A DNA stretch of 20,870 nt, taken from Acidobacteriota bacterium. GTDB taxonomy: Bacteria; Acidobacteriota; UBA4820; DSQY01. The DNA lies in assembly GCA_022759065.1 (NCBI GenBank), contig JAEMPZ010000037.1, forward strand, positions 1 through 20,870, in the 5' to 3' direction. The notes beneath the pieces were generated by a model. That model was not told the DNA's origin. It saw only the letters and a list, made by a program, of their open reading frames with translations, and searched no databases. The position numbers were made by a program, and so were the translations under genes. Shown here in pieces: positions 7,862-14,450 of the stretch; position 1 is the first letter of the stretch, and each line of letters begins with the position of its first letter.

Positions 7862-8487
7862 AAGCCGCATGGGGCGCGCTGTTTCTGCTGGTTTTATCGT
7901 CAGCCTGCTCCGGTGACGGGCAGGCGGTAGCTCGCCCAACCACGCCAAGAGACATCGAGGAGGCGGGATCTGCCCGCCCGGCCGCTCGCGCGCAAGCGAA
8001 GCCCGCCGCTCCGGCCTCTCTGCCTGTCTTGAGCCTCGACGGCCTCTTCGGGGCGCAGCCGCCCGCGGATGAATCCGCCGCCGCGCAACCTTCCGCCGCC
8101 AGAAACCTTTTTGCCTTTGAAGAAGACCCAGCCGTGGTTGCCGAACGCCAGCGGCAGGCCGAGGAGGCGCGGAAGGCCGCGGAGGTTGCGGCGAAGAAGG
8201 CAGCCGAAGAGGCGGCAAAACAGCAGGAGTACCTTCGCGCCCATCCGCCGCCGCCCCAACCACCGCCGATAACTTTTACCTTCATCGGTTATATGGGGCC
8301 ACCCGAAAACCGCATCGGCGTCTTTTCGGTTCCGGGCAGCAGCGGCCTGGTTCTGGCGAAAGCAGGCGACCATATAGCTCAAAGGTTCATCGTCAAAGAG
8401 GTGGGTTACGAATCGGCGGAAATAGGCTTTGACGGTTTCACCGAAACAAAGCGCATTACGCTCACCCCAGGAGGGAGCCAACCATAA
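7858..8487 (+). CDS. PilP-like periplasmic lipoprotein with Ala/Glu/Lys-rich spacer
   Basis: A 209-residue probable lipoprotein occupying the pilP position between pilO and the secretin gene. The signal peptide ends in VLSSAC (Cys17). The lipobox is imperfect because Leu is at -4, not -3. The middle is low complexity: Ala/Pro-rich, then a charged helical run of about 30 residues (RQRQAEEARKAAEVAAKKAA) and a polyproline stretch (HPPPPQPPP), resembling a periplasm-spanning spacer. The C-terminal 70 residues look like the small PilP/GspC beta domain: FTFIGYMGPPENRIGVFSV, LVLAKAGDHIAQRFIVKEVG, YESAEIGFDGFTETKRITL. In the family this domain contacts the secretin N domains. It starts at TTG with AAGGAGG 4 nt upstream and a TTGA overlap. 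The next gene starts at TAATG. The family call is by layout and context. Confidence 0.68.
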   Translation: MKAAWGALFLLVLSSACSGDGQAVARPTTPRDIEEAGSARPAARAQAKPAAPASLPVLSLDGLFGAQPPADESAAAQPSAARNLFAFEEDPAVVAERQRQAEEARKAAEVAAKKAAEEAAKQQEYLRAHPPPPQPPPITFTFIGYMGPPENRIGVFSVPGSSGLVLAKAGDHIAQRFIVKEVGYESAEIGFDGFTETKRITLTPGGSQP

Positions 8488-10868
8488 TGAATACCGCCAT
8501 GAAGTCATCGGTCCTTGTCCTTTTGCTCCTGGCCATGATGGCCTGCGGCTCCGCCGCTTATTACCACGGGAGAAGGCTGTACGACCACGGCCAATACGAC
8601 GACGCCGTCACTTACCTGCAAAAGGCCCGCGACGAAAAGCCTAAGGACCTGAAGATAGAAACGACTCTCGTGCGGGCGAAGCTGGCCGCCTCTCAAAAAC
8701 ACCAGATGGCGGCTAACATCGCGCTTGCTCGCCAGGATTACCAGACGGCGCTCAACGAGCTTCAGAAGACGCTCGCCTTCGACCCAAGCAACCAAAAAGC
8801 CCAAGACGACCTGGAAAGGGTGGTGAAGATACTGAGCGAGGCCGAACAGAAGGCGAGGCAATCCAAGATAACCATTGACGAAATGAAAGAGCAGGCCAAC
8901 ACGGAGAGCCAGGGCAGGCTGCTAGACCCCGCCTCGAACATACCTCTCGTACTCAAGTTCACCAACACGCCGGTCAAGACGATCCTCGACGCCATCTCCA
9001 AGGCGAGCGGCGTCAACTTCATCTATGACGAACGGGCCGACACGCAGAAGAAGGTGACGATTGATTTCTCAAACGTCAGGATGGAACAGGTCCTCGACTA
9101 CCTGATGCTCCAGACAAAGCACTTTTACCAGGTCCTGGACTCGCACACGCTGATCATCATTCCCGACAACAAACAGAAGCGCGACGAGTACGAGCAGCAG
9201 GTTATGCGCACCTTCTACCTCTCCAACGCCGACGCGAAGGACGTCTTCCAGCTCGTCCGCTCCATCCTGCAAACGCGCAAGATGGCGATGAGCCAGGACT
9301 TGAACTCGATCACGATAAAGGACACGCCGGAAATGGTGGCTTTGGCCCAGCGCATCATCGAGGCAAACGACAAAAGCAAAGGCGAGGTGGCCGTTGACGT
9401 CGAGCTGATCGAGGTGAACTCCAACTGGGACAGAAACCTGGGAGTTGACCTCTCAAGTCATGCGGTTACTGTAATGCCAAGGTATAACGCCCTTTATGGC
9501 GGCACAAACAACCAGGGACCGCCGCTGCCATCGGGCCAGTATGGCCGTGCGCTGCACGACAGCATGTACATTACGCCTCTCCCCAATTTCCTCGTTAATT
9601 TCCTGCTGACCGATACGGATACGCAGGTTCTTGCCAGGCCGCAGCTTCGCGTAATGGAGGGGAAGAAGGCCTCCGTGCACATAGGCGACAAAGAACCCAT
9701 TCCCACGGCAAACCTTAGCTACCCTACAACCGGCACGGGCACCACCTATGTCCCCATGACCTCTTACACCTACCAAGACATCGGCGTAAAGATTGACATC
9801 GAGCCCAAGGTACACCACAACAGAGAGATTACCATCAAGCTCAAGGCGGAAGTCTCCAACGTCACGGGCACCATCCCGGCATCGGGATACACGCCTGCTC
9901 AGCCGATTATTGGAACGCGGGAAATCACGACCGAAATACGCCTTGAAGATGGAGAAACCAGCCTTTTGGCGGGCCTGATTCGAAAAGAGGATACAACTTC
10001 GTACAGCGGACTTCCGGGCCTCGGCGAAGTTCCATTTTTGAGAAGGCTCTTTGGAAACACGGAGAAGAAGAAGGTCTCGACGGATGTCGTCGTTCTCTTG
10101 ACCCCGCACATTATACGCATGCCCAACATCACCGACCAGGACCTGCGCGCGCTCTGGGTTGGCACGGAGCAGGCGCCCAAGCTGCAAGGCTTCAGGGAGA
10201 GTTCGTTCGCGCCGTCGCCTTTTGAAGCGCCGGCCACCACTCCCGCCCCATCGCCCGCGCCCTCCCCATCCAAGGAAAAGGAGAAGCCATCTCCCGAACC
10301 GCCGAAGCCAGCTCCGGATGGGGCCGCCACGGCGCCGGCCCCCGCGCCAGCACCGGCGCAGCAGCCGCAGGCCGCGAACGTTCCAGCGGAATTGCCGCAG
10401 CCTCCCGACCAAACGCCGGCTCCCGGCGGCCAGGCCCGCATTCTTGTGAGCCCAACAAGCCTGCAGACCGCGCCTGGCGGAACGGTCGTCCTGAACATGG
10501 TGGTAGTCGGCGCCAAAGACGCCAGGGGGCTTAAGATGGAGGTTGATTATCCGACTGACGTGCTTGCTTTCCAGGGCGCCGACGAAGGAACCTTCTTCAA
10601 GATGGGCGGAGGCTCGTCAAGCTTCGAGGCGCACGAATCTAAACCGGGAACTTTGGTGGTTGACACGGGAAGGGCAGATGACGGCACCTCCTCTGGTTCC
10701 GGGCTTCTGCTTCGACTTCGGTTCTCCGCCGCCAAAAACGGCGTGGCGAGGGTTAACATGGGAACAGGGGCAATAACAGACGGCGCCGGCGCCAACGCCG
10801 CGCTGCCGCCCGTTTCAAGCGTAATTACCGTCAGCGGAGGAGGCGGTGCGCCACCTTCGAAGCCGTGA
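8487..10868 (+). CDS. gspD: Secretin (GspD/PilQ family) lipoprotein with TPR N-terminus and C-terminal cohesin-like domain
   Basis: A 793-residue outer-membrane channel protein. An N-terminal signal with a weak lipobox (LAMMAC, Cys20) is followed by TPR-like repeats (about 22-105: YYHGRRLYDHGQYDDAVTYL and DYQTALNELQKTLAFDPSN). An STN/N0-type domain spans about 150-237 (VKTILDAISKASGVNFIYDE) and an N1 domain about 240-305 (MRTFYLSNADAKDVFQLVRS, LNSITIKDTPEMVALAQRII). The secretin beta domain (about 310-545) has VAVDVELIEVNSNWDRNLGV, VLARPQLRVMEGKKASVHIG, LEDGETSLLAGLIRKED and the signature GLPGLGEVPFLRRLFG. A Pro/Ala-rich linker (about 570-650) leads to a final domain (about 651-790) reading ARILVSPTSLQTAPGGTVVL, LKMEVDYPTDVLAFQG and LLLRLRFSAAKNG, typical of cohesins. 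Typical PilQ/GspD proteins have no cohesin. The start is ATG at 8487 in TAATG, with AGGAGGG 11 nt upstream. The end overlaps the next gene by 23 nt. Confidence 0.96.
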   Translation: MNTAMKSSVLVLLLLAMMACGSAAYYHGRRLYDHGQYDDAVTYLQKARDEKPKDLKIETTLVRAKLAASQKHQMAANIALARQDYQTALNELQKTLAFDPSNQKAQDDLERVVKILSEAEQKARQSKITIDEMKEQANTESQGRLLDPASNIPLVLKFTNTPVKTILDAISKASGVNFIYDERADTQKKVTIDFSNVRMEQVLDYLMLQTKHFYQVLDSHTLIIIPDNKQKRDEYEQQVMRTFYLSNADAKDVFQLVRSILQTRKMAMSQDLNSITIKDTPEMVALAQRIIEANDKSKGEVAVDVELIEVNSNWDRNLGVDLSSHAVTVMPRYNALYGGTNNQGPPLPSGQYGRALHDSMYITPLPNFLVNFLLTDTDTQVLARPQLRVMEGKKASVHIGDKEPIPTANLSYPTTGTGTTYVPMTSYTYQDIGVKIDIEPKVHHNREITIKLKAEVSNVTGTIPASGYTPAQPIIGTREITTEIRLEDGETSLLAGLIRKEDTTSYSGLPGLGEVPFLRRLFGNTEKKKVSTDVVVLLTPHIIRMPNITDQDLRALWVGTEQAPKLQGFRESSFAPSPFEAPATTPAPSPAPSPSKEKEKPSPEPPKPAPDGAATAPAPAPAPAQQPQAANVPAELPQPPDQTPAPGGQARILVSPTSLQTAPGGTVVLNMVVVGAKDARGLKMEVDYPTDVLAFQGADEGTFFKMGGGSSSFEAHESKPGTLVVDTGRADDGTSSGSGLLLRLRFSAAKNGVARVNMGTGAITDGAGANAALPPVSSVITVSGGGGAPPSKP

Positions 10869-11322
10869 AAACGGCTTTACAATTTTCGAGGTCGGCCTGA
10901 GCGTCGCCATCCTGGCGATTCTCGCGATGGTGGCCATTCCGACCGCGCAGGTGATGAGCAGGCGCGCCAAGGAGGTCGAACTGTTGCAAGACCTTCGCGT
11001 CATGAGGCGCGCGATTGACGAGTACCACCGCTACGCCATGCAGGGCATGATACAGCAGACGGACGTTTCCCAGGACTTTTACCCTTCGGACCTTGAAACG
11101 CTCGTCGAGGGTACCGAAATCGTCGGCGACCCAACCGGAAAAAAGCTTCGCTTTCTCAGGCGGATTCCGATTGACCCGATGACCAAGAGCACCGAATGGG
11201 GCCTGCGCTCCACGAAAGACGACTTCGATTCGACGAGCTGGGGCGGCGAAAACGTCTACGACGTATATTCGACGAGCGAAGCGCTGGCGCTCGACGGCAA
11301 GACGCACTACAACGAATGGTAG
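10846..11322 (+). CDS. Type II secretion GspG-like pseudopilin (first of three)
   Basis: A 158-residue pseudopilin with a 10-residue basic leader ending in Gly10. The class III signal is ENG/FTIFEVGLSVAILAIL: Phe at +1, Glu at +5, then a hydrophobic helix of about 20 residues, so prepilin peptidase should cut after Gly10. The C-terminal domain has helix AKEVELLQDLRVMRRAIDEY, the motif RIPIDPMTKSTEWGLR and an end DVYSTSEALALDGKTHYNEW, which resembles the calcium-binding loop end of GspG. The start is GTG with GGAGGAGG just upstream, inside the 3' end of the secretin gene (23-nt overlap). The next pseudopilin starts 5 nt downstream and shares the same motifs, so the two are tandem paralogues. 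It would form part of the pseudopilus fibre pushed by the ATPase. Confidence 0.92.
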   Translation: MRHLRSRENGFTIFEVGLSVAILAILAMVAIPTAQVMSRRAKEVELLQDLRVMRRAIDEYHRYAMQGMIQQTDVSQDFYPSDLETLVEGTEIVGDPTGKKLRFLRRIPIDPMTKSTEWGLRSTKDDFDSTSWGGENVYDVYSTSEALALDGKTHYNEW

Positions 11323-11327
11323 GGCAC

Positions 11328-11771
11328 ATGGCGAAAAGGAAACCGGAAAATGCGCTAATGGGCAAGCGCGGCGAGCGCGGCTTTACGCTCATTGAGTTGA
11401 TGGTCGTAATAGCCATAATCGGGATTCTAGTCAGCATGGCCGCGCCAAGCTACCAGCACATCGTCCAGCGCGCTCAAGAAACCGTTCTCCGCCATAACCT
11501 CGCCGCCATAAGAGAAGTCATAGACCAGTATTACGCTGACAAGGGCAAATACCCGGACTCGCTCGGCGCCCTTGTCAGCGCAGGCTATTTCAGGGGGCAC
11601 CTGCCGATAGATCCAATTACCAAGCAATCGAACTGGGTTGAAGTCCCCTTCAGCGGCAACGAAGAGGGCCAGCTCGAACCGACCGAAGGCGAAGAAGCAA
11701 CTGGCATTTGGGATGTTCATTCGGCATCGGAGGATACCGCGCTTGACGGCACAAAGTACTCGACGTGGTGA
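11328..11771 (+). CDS. gspG: Type II secretion GspG-like major pseudopilin (second of three)
   Basis: A 147-residue pseudopilin with the most canonical signal of the three: ERG/FTLIELMVVIAIIGIL, with Phe +1 and Glu +5. This makes it the best candidate for the major pseudopilin. The ATG at 11328 gives an 18-residue leader; an in-frame ATG at 11358 would give an 8-residue leader (MGKRGERG), closer to the usual length. Neither has a strong ribosome site, so the start is unsettled. After the hydrophobic helix come AAIREVIDQYYADKGKYPDS, LPIDPITKQSNWVEV and the ending IWDVHSASEDTALDGTKYST-W, the same pattern as in the upstream paralogue. An open frame continues upstream to 11196 but overlaps the first pseudopilin heavily and is not family-like, so I excluded it. 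Confidence 0.93.
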   Translation: MAKRKPENALMGKRGERGFTLIELMVVIAIIGILVSMAAPSYQHIVQRAQETVLRHNLAAIREVIDQYYADKGKYPDSLGALVSAGYFRGHLPIDPITKQSNWVEVPFSGNEEGQLEPTEGEEATGIWDVHSASEDTALDGTKYSTW

Positions 11772-11793
11772 CTTCGGCTTCGCGCCCGCGCGT

Positions 11794-12495
11794 ATGCGAG
11801 GGCGCAAGGCCGAAGGGGGCTTCACGTTCCTGGCCGTCCTCGTCGCTCTCTTCGTCTTGGCCGTGCTGCTTCTGGAGGCCGCCGAGCCGGCAACGGTCAT
11901 CATGCGCCGCCAGCGCGAGGCTGAGCTGATTTTCCGCGGCGAGGCCTACGTCGAAGCAATCCGCTTGTACCAATCAGAACACGGCGGCACTTACCCGACA
12001 AAGCTGAAACAACTGATTGAACAGGGTCCGAAGAGGCACCGGTACATCCGCCAGCTTTATAGAAACCCGTTTGATCCGGAAGGAAAATGGGGGCTTTTGG
12101 CCCCGGGCGTGACAGTTCTCAAGCCAAAAGTTCAGAAGGAAAAAGGAAGCTCCTCGGACGTCTTCCCCAACGATTCGTCCGAAGAGCAGCCGCAGCAAGG
12201 CCAGATTTCCCCAGGCCAGCAAAACCCTGGCGGCATTCAGCAGGCGCCGGGCCAGCCCGGAATGGCGCCAGGAAGCCAGGTGCTGCCATTCAAGCTGGAC
12301 GGCCAGGAGGGCCAGCCCATCCTGGGCGTTTACGCCAAAGTTGATCAGGATGCCTTTGCCGAGTATCGCGGCAAAAAGAACATCGGCGAATGGTTTTTCT
12401 CGCCGCTGGTTATCCCGCCGCCTCCCCCGCCGGTCCCGCCAGGCGTCATCTTGCGCCCACAGGGCGGCATTCAGCCCGGCCAGTCGCCGAAGTAG
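11794..12495 (+). CDS. Large minor pseudopilin lacking Glu+5, with Pro/Gln-rich insert
   Basis: A 233-residue prepilin-like protein with an 8-9 residue leader (MRGRKAEGG) and signal [19 protein letters not shown]. Position +5 of the mature chain is Ala, not Glu. Loss of Glu+5 is known for the tip pseudopilin GspK. The soluble part carries [20 protein letters not shown], the motif [15 protein letters not shown] (the counterpart of the DP..W motif in the two upstream pseudopilins), a Gln/Pro/Gly-rich insert at about 125-175, [20 protein letters not shown] and IGEWFF, and a polyproline tail. The start at ATG 11794 is 22 nt after the previous stop; the open frame extends upstream but overlaps the second pseudopilin. 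It is the last gene of the + strand run and converges with rho. A tip or minor role is inferred. Confidence 0.82.
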   Translation: MRGRKAEGGFTFLAVLVALFVLAVLLLEAAEPATVIMRRQREAELIFRGEAYVEAIRLYQSEHGGTYPTKLKQLIEQGPKRHRYIRQLYRNPFDPEGKWGLLAPGVTVLKPKVQKEKGSSSDVFPNDSSEEQPQQGQISPGQQNPGGIQQAPGQPGMAPGSQVLPFKLDGQEGQPILGVYAKVDQDAFAEYRGKKNIGEWFFSPLVIPPPPPPVPPGVILRPQGGIQPGQSPK

Positions 12496-12547
12496 CCTTC
12501 CCGCTATTGTTCAAAGCAGTACCACAATTTTTGACGGCAACTTCGCG

Positions 12548-13816
12548 TCACGCGCCGCCGGAGAGCCCCTTGAGGAAGGCGTCGTTGGAATCGAACTCGC
12601 CCAGCTTGCCCAAAAGCAGCTCCATCGCCTCGACGGTGGAAAGCGGCGTGAGTATCTTCCTGAGAATCCACATCCGGTTGAGCTCGAAGTCCGCGGTGAG
12701 AAGCTCTTCCTTTCGCGTGCCGGACTTGTTGATGTCAATCGCCGGGAAGGTCCTCTTGTCAACAAGCTTGCGGTCGAGGTGGATTTCCATGTTGCCGGTC
12801 CCCTTGAACTCCTCGAATATGACGTCGTCCATGCGAGAGCCGGTGTCAACCAAAGCCGTGGCGATGATCGTCAGGGAGCCGCCCTCCTCGATGTTGCGCG
12901 CCGCTCCGAAGAAACGCTTCGGCTTCTGAAGGGCGTTCGCGTCAAGGCCGCCGGACAGCACGCGCCCCGACGGAGGCGTCACCGTATTGTAGGCGCGGGC
13001 CATTCTGGTGATCGAGTCGAGAAGGATTACCACGTCCCTGCCCATTTCAACCAGGCGCTTCGCCTTCTCCATGACCATCTCGGCCACCTGGACGTGGCGC
13101 GTCGGAGGCTCGTCGAAAGTGGAGGCCTGGACCTCGCCCTTGACGCTGCGCTCCATGTCGGTGACCTCTTCCGGCCGCTCGTCAATCAAGAGCACGATCA
13201 AGTAGGCTTCAGGATTGTTGGCCGTGATGGCGTGGGCTATGGCCTGCAAAAGCATCGTCTTTCCGGTGCGCGGCGGCGAAACTATCAGGCCGCGCTGTCC
13301 AAAGCCGATGGGGGTGACGAGGTCGAGCACCCGGCCGGACATCTCGCTCTTGCTGACTTCCATCCTCAGGCGGCGGTTTGGGTATATGGGAGTTAGGGCG
13401 TCGAACCACATCCGCTCGCGCACCTTCTGCGGCGTCTCGAAGTTGATCGCCTCGACTTTTATCAAGGCGAAGTATTTCTCTCCTTCTTTGGGCGGGCGGA
13501 CCTGGCCTGAGATCGTGTCGCCCGTGCGCAGCCCGAACTTCTTGATCTGCGAAGGGCTGACGTAGATGTCGTCGGGGCCGGGCAGGTAGTTGTACTCCGG
13601 CGCTCTCAAAAAACCGAAGCCGTCCTGGAGGATTTCCAGGACTCCTTCGGCGAATATGAATCCGTTCGCTTCCGCCTGTGCCTTCAGTATCTGGAAAATC
13701 AGATCCTGCCGCTTCAGATTGCTCGCGTTCTCTATTTCGCAATCCTTCGCGAATTTTAAAAGCTCCTGCGGCGGCATTTCGTGAAGCTTGGCTAAGTCAA
13801 TATTTTCGGTCTTCAT
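12548..13816 (-). CDS. rho: Transcription termination factor Rho
   Basis: A 422-residue hexameric RNA-dependent ATPase that ends transcription at unstructured C-rich RNA. The N-terminal Rho_N helices (about 1-45) are followed by the cold-shock-like RNA-binding domain (about 50-120) with [20 protein letters not shown] and [15 protein letters not shown]. The ATPase core has the P-loop SPPRTGKT (Pro181-Thr187), the [13 protein letters not shown]alker B region, the [11 protein letters not shown] segment, the Q/R-loop region [11 protein letters not shown] and the conserved [21 protein letters not shown] and [17 protein letters not shown] segment (here [13 protein letters not shown]). Length is normal (about 420). 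It lies 15 nt after engB, so it likely shares the tig-clpP-clpX-lon-engB transcript. GGAGAGAGGG lies upstream of its ATG. It converges with the pseudopilin operon. Confidence 0.99.
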   Translation of the reverse strand: MKTENIDLAKLHEMPPQELLKFAKDCEIENASNLKRQDLIFQILKAQAEANGFIFAEGVLEILQDGFGFLRAPEYNYLPGPDDIYVSPSQIKKFGLRTGDTISGQVRPPKEGEKYFALIKVEAINFETPQKVRERMWFDALTPIYPNRRLRMEVSKSEMSGRVLDLVTPIGFGQRGLIVSPPRTGKTMLLQAIAHAITANNPEAYLIVLLIDERPEEVTDMERSVKGEVQASTFDEPPTRHVQVAEMVMEKAKRLVEMGRDVVILLDSITRMARAYNTVTPPSGRVLSGGLDANALQKPKRFFGAARNIEEGGSLTIIATALVDTGSRMDDVIFEEFKGTGNMEIHLDRKLVDKRTFPAIDINKSGTRKEELLTADFELNRMWILRKILTPLSTVEAMELLLGKLGEFDSNDAFLKGLSGGA

Positions 13817-13831
13817 GCGAGGCCCTCTCTC

Positions 13832-14425
13832 CTATTCAGCCATCAACCCTTGTGTCAGCAACCTGCGAATCGAGTCTATCCCCTCTTTGCTCTTTACGGA
13901 AACTATAAACGGCGGATTGTCTTTATCGAGGCCAAGAGCTCTTGCGATCCCGTCGGAAGCGCTCTTCCATCGGCCCCTTGGAATCTGGTCCGCCTTCGTG
14001 AGGACGACCGAAAAGCGCCGCTCATAGTGGCGAAACCAGTCAACCATCTGCATGTCCCCTGGGGAGGGCTCTTCTCTTCTAATGTCAAGAAGCAAAAGCA
14101 TCACTCCGCGCGCGCGGCGAGCAAGGTAGGCCTCCACCAGGCGCCCCCACGCATGTTTGACGGAAAGCGGGACTCGCGCGAAGCCGTATCCTGGAAGGTC
14201 AACCACGTAGCCCCTCGTCCCCACGCGAATGAATATGACCTCGCGCGTCCGTCCCGGTTCCTGGCTGACTCTTAACAGCCCCCGCTTGCCCAACACGGCG
14301 TTCAACAGGGAGGACTTTCCAACGTTGGACCGGCCTATGACCGCCACTTCAGGCAGGGACGGAGAGGGAAGTTGGGCCGCCTGGCCACAAATCGCCTCGA
14401 TGTTCGCGTCGTCAAGCTTCAACAT
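13832..14425 (-). CDS. engB: Ribosome-biogenesis GTP-binding protein EngB (YihA/YsxC)
   Basis: A 197-residue GTPase of the YihA/YsxC family, needed in the cytoplasm for large ribosomal subunit maturation. G motifs visible are G1 GRSNVGKS at 31-38, the G2 region PGRTREVIFI, G3 DLPGYGFARV, G4 TKAD and G5 SVKS. Length is usual for the family. The family's switch region SQEPGRTRE is intact (SKTPGRTQ in Escherichia coli). The start at 14425 has no strong ribosome site. The gene lies 25 nt after lon and 15 nt before rho. The lon-engB pairing is seen in several bacterial phyla, so this is ordinary context. Confidence 0.97.
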   Translation of the reverse strand: MLKLDDANIEAICGQAAQLPSPSLPEVAVIGRSNVGKSSLLNAVLGKRGLLRVSQEPGRTREVIFIRVGTRGYVVDLPGYGFARVPLSVKHAWGRLVEAYLARRARGVMLLLLDIRREEPSPGDMQMVDWFRHYERRFSVVLTKADQIPRGRWKSASDGIARALGLDKDNPPFIVSVKSKEGIDSIRRLLTQGLMAE

Positions 14426-14450
14426 TTGAATCCGCTAAGACAAGCGCCGC

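Noticed and set aside
7550..8263. 237-codon - strand open frame across pilO/pilP-like genes
   Set aside because: Arg/Pro-rich translation antisense to the Ala/Pro-rich lipoprotein; no support.
9453..10412. 319-codon - strand open frame antisense to the secretin gene
   Set aside because: Arg/Gly-rich low-complexity translation, a shadow of the Pro/Ala linker and secretin coding; no ribosome site or domain.
11196..11327. 44-codon upstream extension of the second pseudopilin
   Set aside because: Overlaps the first pseudopilin and would make a leader far too long for prepilin peptidase substrates.
11638..11793. 52-codon upstream extension of the third pseudopilin
   Set aside because: Overlaps the second pseudopilin; the ATG at 11794 gives a normal short leader before GG/FTF.
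12532..12550. Small inverted repeat TGACG/CGTCA near a TTTTT run as a terminator
   Set aside because: The stem is only 5 bp and the T-run precedes it on the + strand (A-run follows on the - strand), the wrong order for termination in either direction.
12341..13396. 351-codon + strand open frame antisense to rho
   Set aside because: It mirrors the codon structure of rho in GC-rich DNA, has no recognisable domain and starts inside the third pseudopilin gene.
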